A stretch of DNA of 64,000 nt, from assembly GCA_950022655.1 (NCBI GenBank), contig OX465579.1, positions 47,347,950-47,411,949 of the forward strand, written 5' to 3'. The DNA comes from Alentia gelatinosa. Lineage: Eukaryota; Annelida; Polychaeta; Phyllodocida; Polynoidae. The position numbers and the translations under genes were made by a program. Position 1 is the first letter of the stretch, and every line of letters begins with the position of its first letter. This document shows, piece by piece, positions 12,270 through 24,146 of the stretch. The notes beneath the pieces were generated by a model. That model was not told the origin of the DNA and searched no databases. It saw only the letters and a list, made by a program, of their open reading frames with translations.

Positions 12270-14172
12270 ATATGGGTCAGATTTTCTCAGAATGTACAAT
12301 CCCATGAATTTAGGTCATTTTGTACATAATCATCCGTGAAAGCTTTAATAATTAATATATTTAAAAACGTTGGATGTTATGTAGGACATTCCCAGCTTTA
12401 AATTGATATAAAGTTTGACTTTGTATGACAACTCCTTCATTATGCAATAAATCATGAAAGTCTGAAAATGGGTAAAAATGGTCAAAAAGACCAAAAAACA
12501 ACAATACCATAAGCGTCATAATATTAAATATTACATTTTCAGCATATGGAAAGCAACTTTTCCTGTGAGCTGTATCTGTTTTCTGTGCCATACAAAATAT
12601 TGGTGGGTATCTGGGTATTTTTTCCTGGGTTTTTCAAAGGTCTGACAAAAAATGGGTTTGTCACTTTTTCGCGCGGAACGTCCGAAACGCCATTTTCGTA
12701 CTCATAAAATGGTATCTAATTTCACGCCTATTACACAACTAACACTTCCTATATACTCCCTAAGATGTTGTGCAATTATAAGTAAAGTTATAGCCTTATC
12801 CATCCAGTATTAAGTGAGTGAGCACAGATTGAAAACCACTTACCTGTTTTTATACTGAACCACCTTTCGCCCGTGACACCGGATGTTTTTGTCAATATTT
12901 CTGGAATGCACTAATATTCACTTCTGTGGTTTTCTACACTTGAAGTATATGTTATTGAGCATATGTTGCCTAAAAATCATAAAGATTCAATCTCTTGGGG
13001 ACTTGTGAGGAAGGAATTTGTAAATTTTCAGAAAATACGGAACGACCGAAACTTTTTTTGGGGAAACCATTCCTTCCGCCATAACTTTCGAATTGGCGCG
13101 TAAAACCGTTACACCAGCCTCTTGCATCATCCAGCGCCACATGAGGTAAGGCAGACATTTTTTTCTCTCCGAAATATTGACTATTTTTTGCTTTATCTGT
13201 GTGTTTTATGTTCTGAAATTCGTCCGAAACTTGGTGTATGTACCCTAGAAAGTGGTGAAGTATGTATTTAGTGAATGTTTCCTTGCTTTTTTTGGTATTT
13301 CGGCATTTTTCAACTTGTGCCCGTTCCTCGCACGTGGTGGTTGGGCGACAAACGGGAGTTTTTCTTTGTCTTTGGGTCGATAGCTTTGAACCTTACCCAA
13401 GAAATGGAACGGGCGAAACAATGTCAATGGTTTTATCAAATGTGCTTTTCTTCCTTCCCTGTGCACGGTGTGAAACATGCAGAGGTTTAATAGTGTAAAA
13501 AACATGTTGCTTTTCACATTTAGATAGCTATTTGGTCGTTTGCGGAGATGGGGTTCTGGCCACACGGGTTTGACAAGGTTTCGCCCATTCCTTTTTTTCA
13601 AATTTGACTTTTCAACTGAGCCTTTCACAAATATTTGTCTCTGCATTTCTCAAACTTTGCAACCCACATGTACTTCTTAACATGTTCTATGCGGGAAATA
13701 GTTAGATTATAAGTATTAAAAGGTTTAGAGTGTATTTAACTCTGATATGTGTTAGACTTACGCCCGTTCCGGCGAAACATTTCGGACGTTCCAGCCAAAT
13801 TCATATCGCCTGCTACAACCTTGCATTTTAACCTATTCTCTCATGCTTAGTATCATTTTGTAGGTAAAACAATGTAGAATATTTGTCTTGTACTTATGTT
13901 TGTGAATTTATTGAATTTTTGCACGTTTTGGGTTGTTTTGTAAAGTTTTGGATGTTCCCTTTTGTACAATATGTTGATTATAGCACTGTTACTATGGCAT
14001 TACGAAGACCAAAATATGTGTGGAGGTGCGCATTATTATACTACACAATAATATAGCACAGATTTTCAATTTTGAAAAAAAAAAAAATTCACTCTTTTTA
14101 GGCTTGTTCTATTTGACATTATTTCTCATTTTTTCATGCTCAGACTTGGTATTTCCATTTCTTTTTTTTCAG

Positions 14173-15064
14173 ATTCAGCACTACACATCCCCGCCTCCCG
14201 CCTCCCTAACATTTACTCCAGGCCCCCCCCCACCCAACCCCAGCAGGATGAGGCCCCTCAAACCCAATAAGGAGTCTGTGCGACAGTGGAGGCAACATAA
14301 GCGTCTCAACCCTGCATGGCTTCAGCAAAGAGTGGACCAGGAAGATGGAATGCCGGGCTCGACTGAAAGCCAAGAGCTGCAGCGGCTACAGGCCAACAAG
14401 CAGAAACAGAGTTACCGCTCTCGCAGGCGGGAGCAGGCCGCTGCAGCTGCTGCCACAGCCACATCCACAGAAGACCCAGTCGACCCCGTGGAGGAGCCTG
14501 CTGTTAATCCCCCCCGAGTCCCACTCAGAAGAGAATGTGATGAATGTTGGCCTCTACAAAACTCTTGTGAGTGGGTTTCAGAGACGGTTACAGCAGGCTC
14601 CTCAAATCCTCTCTTCCTCCTCCGCTAACCCTCCCTCCACTCTCTCACAGACTCCTCCCCACTCCCTTCCACCTCTTCCACACCCACACCCACATCCAAA
14701 AGATGTTTCTCCCCAGTCCCTTTCACCTCCACACCCACACCCACAAGAAAACCCCCTAAAAAAGTTCTTCCTCCCCAGCCCCTTCAACCCCCTGCACCCC
14801 CCCCCCCCTGCCACTGCCCCTGCTACCATCCCCCCCCCCCCTGATCCCACCACCCTGGAAGAAACGGCCCCTGCTACCCCCACCCCTGAAACCACCACCC
14901 CTGAAACCAACACACCCCCTCCCCTTGGCCTCATCCTGCACCACCAAACCCTTCTCCTTTTAACGAGAAACCCCTCCTCCTCCCAAGTCCCCTCCCCCTC
15001 GGACCACAGCCGGCTTCTCAACACCAGGTTCTGCTGGTAGGACAACTCAAATTGAGGAGTTGGC
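14173..15064 (+). pseudogene. Element-borne basic/proline-rich exon, copy A
   Basis: A strong acceptor (a run of nine T residues then CAG, ending 14172) and a GTAAGT donor at 15065 bound this exon. From the acceptor one frame reads a proline-rich leader, then KESVRQWRQHKRLNPAWLQQ, then a helix ending QKQSYRSRRREQAAAAAA, and stops at 14626-14628. The rest is proline-rich in another frame (HSLPPLPHPHPHP, PPPPATAPAT). The early K/R-rich helix looks like the N-terminal basic region of hypothetical proteins found in repeat families of invertebrates. To join in frame with the exon at 17233 the last part must be read in a third frame (GRTTQIEELA), which is blocked upstream by TAA, so the gene is damaged. 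Confidence 0.5.
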
Positions 15065-15868
15065 GTAAGTATTTTATGTTAATGTAGTTTGTAGTCACTT
15101 TTTACTATGTAAACACATTTAGAATTGTAGATTTATTACACTGTACTGCAGCTGCTACATGATAGGTAGAAATGAATTGGTGTTGGGGGCTTCAGCAACA
15201 TGTTGCTTTTCACATTTAGATAGCTATTTGGTCGTTTGCGGAGATGGGGTTCTGGCCACACGGGTTTGACAAGGTTTCGCCCATTCCTTTTTTTCAAATT
15301 TGACTTTTCAACTGAGCCTTTCACAAATATTTGTCTCTGCATTTCTCAAACTTTGCAACCCACATGTACTTCTTAACATGTTCTATGCGGGAAATAGTTA
15401 GATTATAAGTATTAAAAGGTTTAGAGTGTATTTAACTCTGATATGTGTTAGACTTACGCCCGTTCCGGCGAAACATTTCGGACGTTCCAGCCAAATTCAT
15501 ATCGCCTGCTACAACCTTGCATTTTAACCTATTCTCTCATGCTTAGTATCATTTTGTAGGTAAAACAATGTAGAATATTTGTCTTGTACTTATGTTTGTG
15601 AATTTATTGAATTTTTGCACGTTTTGGGTTGTTTTGTAAAGTTTTGGACGTTCCCTTTTGTACAATATGTTGATTATAGCACTGTTACTATGGCATTACG
15701 AAGACCAAAATATGTGTGGAGGTGCGCATTATTATACTACACAATAATATAGCACAGATTTTCAATTTTGAAAAAAAAAAAAATTCACTCTTTTTAGGCT
15801 TGTTCTATTTGACATTATTTCTCATTTTTTCATGCTCAGACTTGGTATTTCCATTTCTTTTTTATCAG

Positions 15869-16743
15869 ATTCAGCACTATACATCCCCGCCTCCCGCCTC
15901 CCTAACATTTACTCCAGGCCCCCCCCCCACCCAACCCCAGCAGGAAAGGAGTCTGTGCGACAGTGGAGGCAACATAAGCGTCTCGACCCTGCATGGCTTC
16001 AGCAAAGAGTGGACCAGGAAGATGGAATGCCGGGCTCGACTGAAAGCCAAGAGCTGCAGCGGCTACAGGCCAACAAGCAGAAACAGAGTTACCGCTCTCG
16101 CAGGCGGGAGCAGGCCGCTGCAGCTGCTGCCACAGCCACATCCACAGAAGACCCAGTCGACCCCGTGGAGGAGCCTGCTGTTAATCCCCCCCGAGTCCCA
16201 CTCAGAAGAGAATGTGATGAATGTTGGCCTCTACAAAACTCTTGTGAGTGGGTTTCAGAGACGGTTACAGCAGGCTCCTCAAATCCTCTCTTCCTCCTCC
16301 GCTAACCCTCCCTCCACTCTCTCACAGACTCCTCCCCACTCCCTTCCACCTCTTCCACACCCACACCCACATCCAAAAGATGTTTCTCCCCAGTCCCTTT
16401 CACCTCCACACCCACACCCACAAGAAAACCCCCTAAAAAAGTTCTTCCTCCCCAGCCCCTTCAACCCCCTGCACCCCCCCCCCCCTGCCACTGCCCCTGC
16501 TACCTTGCCCCCCCCCCCCCTGATCCCACCACCCTGGAAGAAACGGCCCCTGCTACCCCCACCCCTGAAACCACCACCCCTGAAACCAACACACCCCCTC
16601 CCCTTGGCCTCATCCTGCACCACCAAACCCTTCTCCTTTTAACGAGAAACCCCTCCTCCTCCCAAGTCCCCTCCCCCTCGGACCACAGCCGGCATCTCAA
16701 CACCAGGTTCTGCTGGTAGGACAACTCAAATTGAGGAGTTGGC
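15869..16743 (+). pseudogene. Element-borne basic/proline-rich exon, copy B
   Basis: This is the duplicate of the exon at 14173-15064 and ends at the same GTAAGT donor. The acceptor is slightly weakened (TTTATCAG). A 20-base deletion near 15953 shifts the frame relative to copy A, so the basic helix (WRQHKRLDPAWLQQ) is now read in a frame that does not connect with the leader. At most one of the two copies could have been used in a transcript. Confidence 0.45.
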
Positions 16744-17232
16744 GTAAGTATTTTATGTTAATGTAGTTTGTAGTCACTTTTTACTATGTAAACACATTTA
16801 GAATTGTAGATTTATTACACTGTACTGCAGCTGCTACATGATAGGTAGAAATGAATTGGTGTTGGGAGAGTGCATCATATTTTTAAGCTGTGTCTGCACT
16901 TACATGTACATGTATGTGCAATTATAATATTTTGTTTATCTCTTCACTCCAAGTGAACAGATAACAGTGTAAACTTTACATACAGTTATTCTTCTAATTC
17001 AAGAGGTTTCTAATTCATGTATATTAATCATATAGATTATCTGCCCATAAATTATATAGATTAAACTATCAATTAATCATGTATCATTGAACCAAGGGAA
17101 AGTAATATTATTTTCAATTTGAGATTATTTCTGGAATGGAAAAACAATAACTTTAAACAATATTTCTGGAAATGAGATAGATAATTATCTACAATTTGTT
17201 TATATGTCAATTGGATTGTAACCTCTTTTCAG

Positions 17233-17514
17233 ATCCCCCTCCACCCCCCGCCGGCCTATAGAGGCCAGTGGCCCGAGAACCCCACGTACGTCCGCACTTT
17301 ACTACAAGCTGCGGAAGGCGAAGGCTGCTCGGCTGAACGTGGAGAGGGAGAATGTGATGCTGAGGGCCAAGCTTCATGGCCTGGAGAAGCGTGTCAGCCA
17401 ACGACACAGTGCTGTTCCTGTGCCAGAGGGAGCGACAGGGCAGGATGTTGCCTCCACCATTGCGCACCCCCACCACACCGACTTCCCAACCCACGCCACC
17501 TCTTCCACTCTCAG
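17233..17514 (+). pseudogene. Element-borne coiled-coil exon
   Basis: An acceptor (cctcttttcag, ending 17232) and a CAG|GTGAGG donor at 17515 frame 282 bases. With a two-base carry-over from the previous exon the frame is fully open: SPSTPRRPIEASGPRTPRTS, then ALYYKLRKAKAARLNVEREN, then VMLRAKLHGLEKRVSQRH. The heptad-like KLRKAKAARLNVERENVMLR stretch predicts a coiled coil. The phase agrees with the GGC|GTAAGT donor at 16743 (GC + A gives Ala). It probably belongs to the same gene as the LPGKKD region downstream. The function is unknown; a dimerisation helix of a transposon protein is my inference. Confidence 0.55.
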
Positions 17515-17539
17515 GTGAGGTGCACAAAGCCAGGATATA

Positions 17540-18311
17540 TACGATGTCATCCTGGCCAAAATTGTGTCGCCGGTGGAGTTACGCTCGGTACGTGGGGCAT
17601 CTCGACTCTCACGGGATGTGGGCCTGGACCGAAGAACTCTCTTCACCGTGGAAGGACAAGTCGGGTATAGCTGCCTTCCACACAACATCTTTGGCTATAG
17701 TTGACTTCCTTAAGAGGCCCGAACACTCTATTACTCTTCCGGGGAAGAAAGACACTGTCACTTTGAGGAAGGTTAAGTTCCAGAAAGTCCAGCTTACAGA
17801 GTTCCTCCATGTTCTTCATGTGAAGTTCCGGGAAGAATTCCCTCATCTCCGAGCTTCCCTCAGTTTCTTCCGCAGTGTTCATCGAAGCACCGCTACATCC
17901 TTCCGGTGCACTGCCACAACACTAGTATTTGTCTGTGCGTTAAGCATTAGAACTTTGCTTTGAGGATGAAACCCCTCCACGGACTCGGCCTTCCTCTTCT
18001 TCCTTACCGTTTTTTCCAGGTTCCGTTCTAGGACCAGTTGCCAGCTCTCATTTCCTTGGACATCTGGAAGGGGGTGGATGTTGTGTATACATGGCATTCA
18101 AGGGAAGACAACGAAGAAGCTCGCCACGCAAGACCTTCAGGCGTGAACTGACCCTGACGAACTGCAGTCTGTCTACTTCGCAAAGGAGCTGGTAACCGTT
18201 CATCCTGTGGTTCTCCACTTCAGGGAAGAGGGAGGTGTCCTTTCACACAAGTCTTTGGCCATCGTCGTCATCCAGTGTGATGTCCAGGACAGTGATTGCC
18301 TCTGTCAATAG
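17540..18311 (+). pseudogene. Core of an unnamed transposon-associated protein family (LPGKKD)
   Basis: Successive pieces in shifting frames resemble one hypothetical-protein family that I recall from many invertebrate and fish genomes. They are LSRDVGLDRRTLFTV (about 17600-17650); DFLKRPEHSITLPGKKDTVT followed by VQLTEFLHVLHVKFREEFPH (17700-17850); RYILPVHCHNTSICLCVKH-stop-NFALRMKPL after a frameshift near 17876; and ELQSVYFAKELVTVHPVVLH then FREEGGVLSHKSLAIVV (18159-18270). The HCHNTSICLCVKH part corresponds to a His/Cys-rich segment, and QSVYF lies where an acidic catalytic-looking block usually precedes it. At least two frameshifts and two stops kill this copy. A transposase role is suspected and not shown. 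Confidence 0.6.
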
Positions 18312-18862
18312 AGCCTTGATGCGTTCGCATTCTGCTTTAAGAACCATGTTGATGGATCTGTGTAAGTTGGTGGGGCGATAAATTAGGGTAAGGACACTTC
18401 TTCCTATCTTTAGTTTTGATACTCTCCTGCTGCCTTCCTGAGTGGCTGTGAGTATGGTACATATAAGTGTGCTGAAAAGGCCGAAATTGTGCGGGGAGGA
18501 ACGTCCGAAACATTCATAAGGTTGTGTAGACTGGGCCTACAGGATTATTAAATTGCTTATGAAGGTGGTAGAAAAATTCAATCAAGTTGTAATACATAAT
18601 TTGACATCATCTGGTAAAATTTTCAATTTATCCTTTGCATTTTTTACTTGTCTCTTACTCTAGAAAGTAATGATTTGTCATTCTCAAGTTAATTAGTCCA
18701 AAAATGCATACTTTTTTCCATAAAATGTTATATTTTTTAGAGCTAGGTACCTATGTACAGAGGTACATGTGGATATTTCCTTGTTGAGTAACAAGTTCTT
18801 TGCCTCTCCAGGCCACTCTGCCTTTCACAGGCACTGGGTAATGTGTAGAGGAAAGTTTTGGA

Positions 18863-19609
18863 GGAACGTCCGATACTAACGTAAGGTCTCAGGTTCTCAC
18901 CCGGGTGGTGAAGAAATTGGTCCTTAGCTATCTAAAAGCATTTGTTTCATATAGTAGAGACGTTGGGGAGTGTGTTGGTGGGTTTCACTGGTGGTTCTGA
19001 GCAATTTAACCTAGTCCTTTGCTCTTTTGAAATTTCAACTTGTCTTTTTTTACGTGGTATTTCCGCCTACCACCACCAAACAGGCTCCCTGGTTTTAAAA
19101 TAAGTATCTCTTAAAGGTAGAATACACTTCTGAAGTGTACGTGTACATGTTTGCTACAAATGTAGCAGTTTTGGCACCTCTGGATGTAATATTTACTGTG
19201 ATACATGTGGTTCTGTGTGGACATAGGAAACTGGTCACGGGCGCAAGATTTGCAGGAACGTCCGAAACTAACGTAAGGTCTCAGGTCTCATATAGTAGAG
19301 ACGTAGGGGAGTGTGTTGGTGGGTTTCACTGGTGGTTCTGAGCAATTTAACCTAGTCCTTTGCTCTTTTGAAATTTCAACTTGTCTTTTTTTACGTGGTA
19401 TTTCCGCCTACCACCACCAAACAGGCTCTCTGTTTTTAAAATAAGTATCTCTTGAAGGTCGAATACACTTCTAAAGTGTACATGTATATGTTTGCTACAA
19501 ACGTAGCAGTTTTGGTGCCTCTGGATGTAATATTTACTGTGATACATGTGGTTCTGTGTGGACATAGGAAACTGGTCACGGGCGCAAGATTTGGAGGAAC
19601 GTCCGAAAC
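18863..19609. repeat. Tandem repeat of about 341 bp inside the 8.1 kb element
   Basis: Two adjacent units begin with GGAACGTCCGA-AC-TAACGTAAGG (18863 and 19255), and a third start of the motif is at 19596. The units share long identical blocks (CATATAGTAGAGACGT, TTACGTGGTATTTCCGCC, CACGGGCGCAAGATTTG). The first unit carries about 50 extra bases after the motif. The motif sits precisely at the unit boundaries. Confidence 0.85.
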
Positions 19610-20388
19610 TTAAATGGGTTTATTTAAGGGTACAGCATGGTATAATATTTATACTGGTTACTTATGATATTTGCATGCCTGTACAGTAGGGATGTATAGC
19701 TTTGTGTAGAAGTATTTATTTTCCAAATATTTTCCAAGTATATTCTAATTAAAGTGTATAATATGTAAATATGAGAAAATGTTGGTAAAGGAGTATTATG
19801 TATCTGTATCGTTCACATTGTAAATATCATCAATGTTGGTGCTGGTGTTCACTGTCATGTTTTGCAAGGAAGAGCAATGTAGCACGTCGAATGCAAATAA
19901 AGACATATAAAAAAGAAGAAAAAAAAAAAGATCTCTTATGGCTAGTGTACCCTAATTTTAAAAAAGTTAATTATTTTGTTATGCTTAATTTCAACTTTTT
20001 TTAAATGTGAGTAAAAGTTTTTTATATGATAGACATGGTAATATTCATAGGAGCTTTTTGAAATTTGGTATAGCACAAGTTCAGTATTAATTCTATTATC
20101 ATTGTAAATCTGGTCTTTGTATTCAGAATAGTAGGAACTAGACAGTATTTCAACTCATAGCATGTTGAAAATATTTCGGACGTTCCATAAGAAAAATCAA
20201 CTTTTACTGTAACAAGTGTAAAAACTGAACCGCTTGGAGAAAGTCAGTATAATTGGTATCCACAAACAGCTGAGATGTTGCTCTAAAAGAAATAATGGTT
20301 TTTTAATTGATTACTCGCAATTTTTTGAATTTTGTTTGTGTTGCCCCAAAAGTCTGAATTGTACATTTTGGGAAAATCTGACCCATAT

Positions 20389-23360
20389 CAGCCTTTAGCT
20401 CTCGACTTCCTGGCAATGGAGGATAGGATATGGTGATTGTTTTGGAAGAAAAAACGTTCTACTACTGAATAGATTTTGTGTAGGTTTTTTGCCTGGTGGG
20501 GTCGGGCTGTGTCTTGCAGCATCTGGATGCATCTTGCTGGATTATACTAAATCTTGCAAGATCATTACCCCTGTGTGAGGAGCCCCTACTATCGCTTACT
20601 GGGGTGGGGGGTCACCGTATCAATCTAATCTGACATGCTCACACGATTCATCCCGACCTAGCGAGTCAACAACACGGCTTACATCGTGCATCCTGGTGGG
20701 ACCAGCACTTTACAAGTATAAACACCGAGGTTGATAAAATGTAGGGTAAGAGCTATCCCGCTGTGGAATATGTGCTACAATAAAACATTTATAGAGAAGT
20801 GTGTCTATTTTTTATGTGTAGACTGTGTGACAATTGCGAGAGGAGTGGATTGGAATATACTATTATACAGTGTGAGACTATGGGATGTATAAGGAAATGG
20901 TGAAGAAGATCAAGTATGAATGGTGACGTTAATCGCGAGGTAGGAAGATTGAGGCAGGAGCAGTGAGACGGCCTAAATTCACTCATTGACAAAACATTGG
21001 ATCATGTTGAGGCGCCAGAATGGAATGATGATGACAATTCCATGCAGAATCCTATCCTGAAGACTATGTCCTTGTCGCTTCAAATTCAATAAACAGGGGG
21101 TGAAGTGTTCCATATTGTACAGATATATCTTTTTGCACTTTGTGAGAAAAGTATAGACGCGATGCACAGTTCAAGCAGTTTTCTTGATGGTTCCAGAATA
21201 TCTTGTTAGGATTGGGCTGGCTGGGTTTGGGAGTCGGAAAAAGAAGGGTATGAATGGTCTGGGTAGGCAAGGTGGATCTTGTGGGAGCGATAGGAGGGCG
21301 GGCCTCGGTAGGGCGGGTTTGGCTGGGTAGGAATGGCGGCGTGTTGGTCTGGGCGGGACCTGTTTCATAAACTACATTGACATCTGCTATCTTCAACAGT
21401 AGCCAGTTAGTGCAAGTCCTTGTTGCAAAAAATAATTATCGTTATCTTTGGTGGGAATTGACTGCGGCACGATAGCTTTTACATAATTTCCATTTCAAAA
21501 ATAATTTTTCATTCGTTGTACTCCCCCTGAACTGGCGTTAACTACAAGAGAGAGGTACCCTCTTTTAGGAGCCTAAACCGCAGTAAACATTTGTTTTTTT
21601 AAAGTTCTGATCTCCCAAATTTCATAATTTTCTAATGCCTATTTCATCCGAGTGAAACCTACTGAAAATGAAACTGACAACTAAGGTCGCTGCACCTCTC
21701 GGTTGGCTTCAGCAGAACCTACTGTATTGTTCCATGTGAAGCTTTGGAGTGCGGCTCTATAGCTCCAACCACTATTGTATATAAGTAACATTAAAAATCC
21801 AAACTCGATGGCGAAAGAGGACACAGACCAAACACTCATCAATTTCTTTCTTATCATGAAGGTGGTACTTGGACAGCGGGTGGTACTTTGACTGGTCCTC
21901 TAAAAAAGGAGAACTGACACTTAACTTCAACATTACACATGTGGCTCTGTAGCATTGTTAAGACAATCTAAATAAAAGAACACCTACATACGGATGATCC
22001 ATTGACTATTAGGGCTATTCCCATGTATATGTTGTAAGTTTTATTGGCCAGAAGTGGATGAATCCGATACAGGGTTTCCGATACGGCTTTCAAGCTATGA
22101 TATAAAAAGAAAAGAGAGGGAATAATCAGTGTTGCTATGCACATCTATGATACAACGAATGGAAATGTGGGAGCTCTACAATGATAAAATTTATACATTC
22201 GCTGATAACTTTAACCTTCACATTACTTATGAAACAGGTGCCTGGGTGCGCCTGGTCTTGTAATGGTGCTACTGAGATCGGTGGGTGGGCTGGGCGTGGC
22301 ACGGAAAATAACGTGGGTATGAGTGGATAGGTGGGGCCGCATGCAAAAGGATGGGGTTCTAGTGTTTTGCACTGTTGCATAAGGGTGTCTATTTCCAAAT
22401 CGAGACCGCAATGACTGACTTGGAAGCGATCTAACGCAGCGGACCATCCGGTAATCAATCTCGTGACCATCAACCTCTCCACTTCCCCTCCTCTCTCTCT
22501 GACCATTGCTTTACGCCTACACCTCCTGGAGGTGGATCTCTGTGGGGCAGGGAGGCGGTGCGATGATTGGAAGGGGCGGGGCCTAGCGGTGTGACGAGGC
22601 AGCGGGGACTTTTAGGATGAGAACAGAGAAAGAAGCTGCGGACGAGCAGGACAGGAGGTGCTCAATGATGACTCCTTCATCATATTGAAAAGGACCCTTC
22701 CATACAAACAAGCACACTGTCTCACCTCTTCTTCACACAACCACCCCGCTGACAGGAACACAAGACAGTGCCCCATTAGAGGTGGGGTAGATGGGTGCTG
22801 AGGGGGTCACTCTACACTAAACGATGTCTACTCCCGCTGCTTTTATAGCCTGGGGAACGTTGCCCGCGGGACACAGGGCACATGAGAACAGGTTTAATAG
22901 GCAATTACCGCTCGCTTTCTTCATGGTAAGAAGCAGAACGTGGATCAAATAGGAAGAGAGGACGCAGTCTTCACGTGATCGAGATTCTTTATAGAGATGA
23001 AGCAAGAGGGACACAAGTACTTCAAAAGTGCTGTGTGTGTGCCCATTGTGTAAAGCTCCCAAAGGGTTAACGCATAATGACATCAAAGCGTGAGAATTTC
23101 GGAAGATTTGTGTTCTGTCATTACCGCTATGGTCTTCCATGGTTTGTCTATGGTTCTTTGAAATGTTATAATTGTCAGTTTCTGCCATTGATCTGCTGCA
23201 CCTGATTTTATCTATGATAATTAGTCATCAAGGGTCATGAAACCTATAGAGACTTGGTTCCGGTCGGTAGAAGAGAATATGTGTGGATAAAAACAACGTT
23301 TTCCAATGCTAAGAACTAGAGTTTTGGGCCGCGGCTCAGTGAAACCCTCCGTGTGTTTCA
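20389..23360. other. Intronic spacer, no gene recognised
   Basis: Nothing with family-level support was seen. The C-rich minus-strand frame near 21171-21396 and the frames near 22135-22506 are low-complexity or too short to support. Confidence 0.4.
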
Positions 23361-23625
23361 TTTACATGTCATTACCCCATCCCTGGATGAAAGTAGAGAG
23401 GCAGTAGTTTGGAGAATAACATTTATTTTGAATTTTATAAATGAATATTATGTCGACCTTATTGGACAATCATAGTTAATAAGAGATTATTGATATGAAG
23501 TACAATAATACAGTAAATAATTGACAGGGAGAATATTGGTCAATTATGAAACATTATGAAATACAATGAATAGAGTGTATATGGTTATACATTGTATTGA
23601 TAATAATAAAAATAGCCCTACGAAC
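23361..23625 (-). repeat. Split direct repeat B2 (3' end of the element)
   Basis: Matches 23857-24095 in the same orientation, sharing for example GAAGTACAATAATACAGTAA and ATTGGTCAATTATGAAA. It is the outermost segment at the 3' end of the minus-strand element. Confidence 0.85.
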
Positions 23626-23663
23626 GTAAGAGAGTAATAAACAGAGGTTGAGGGTGGGTGGGA

Positions 23664-23853
23664 GAAAATAGAGGTACATGTGTACTGAGTGATGAGTGGA
23701 GTAGAAGTGAGGGAGAAGCAAGGGCCGAGGGGGCGCATGTGCCTGTGCAGTACGTGTAAAAGCCGCGAGGTGGCAGGAGGGCGCCTGTGAAGCGCCGTAG
23801 AGGGGTACACCAGGGGGAGCAATGACCACCCCTGACCAAAGGCCATGGGTATC
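23664..23853 (-). repeat. Split direct repeat A2
   Basis: Matches 26925-27112 in the same orientation, sharing for example TGAGTGATGAGTGGAGTAGA and the stretch GGGGAGCAATGACCACCCCT. It abuts B1 directly. Confidence 0.87.
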
Positions 23854-23856
23854 CCA

Positions 23857-24095
23857 TTACCCCATCCCTGGATGAAAGTAGAGAGGATAAAATTTATTAG
23901 AATTTTATAAATGAGAATAAAATATTATGTTGACCTCATTGGACGATCATAGTTAATAAGCGATTATTGATAATCAGATATGAAGTACAATAATACAGTA
24001 AATAATTGACAGTGAGAATATTGGTCAATTATGAAATACAATGATTAGAGTGTATATGTATTACATTGTATTGATAATAATGAAAATAGCCAAGG
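23857..24095 (-). repeat. Split direct repeat B1
   Basis: Lies between the recombinase ORF end and repeat A2, and matches B2 (23361-23625) with small indels. Confidence 0.85.
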
Positions 24096-24146
24096 AGCCA
24101 TTGATATAAGGGAGAGGTGGGTGGGAAAGTTTGTACATAATTGATG

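Larger units (their letters stand above)
13501..16866 (+). repeat. 1.7 kb tandem segmental duplication
   Basis: Bases 13501-15187 and 15197-16866 are nearly identical, with a period of 1696 at the left edge. Each unit carries the same intron segment, acceptor, proline-rich exon and GTAAGT donor. Differences include a 20-base deletion in the second unit just before AAGGAGTCTGTG, a change in C-run length, an acceptor T-run changed to TTTATCAG, and scattered substitutions. This is a recent duplication or, less likely, a collapsed-haplotype assembly artefact. Confidence 0.9.
12270..20388 (+). mobile_element. 8.1 kb TIR DNA transposon-like element of unassigned superfamily
   Basis: The ends are an inverted pair of about 30 bases: TATGGGTCAGATTTTCTCAG then AATGTACAAT at 12271-12300, and its complement with two mismatches at 20358-20387. 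Between them lie a multi-exon plus-strand gene relic (basic and proline-rich exon, coiled-coil exon, LPGKKD region), a 1.7 kb tandem duplication, a second tandem repeat at 18863-19609, and more than a dozen copies of a motif near GGAACGTCCGAAAC in both orientations. The size, TIRs and private gene suggest a once-autonomous DNA transposon. A target-site duplication is not clear. It could instead be a host segment between unrelated inverted copies of a short repeat. Confidence 0.6.

Noticed and set aside
14602..15045. Gly-rich minus-strand frames opposite the proline-rich exon (also 16279-16724)
   Set aside because: They are mirror images of C-rich coding on the plus strand, with no splice context and no motif.
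21171..21396. Proline-rich minus-strand frame
   Set aside because: Low-complexity composition, no domain and no splice sites.
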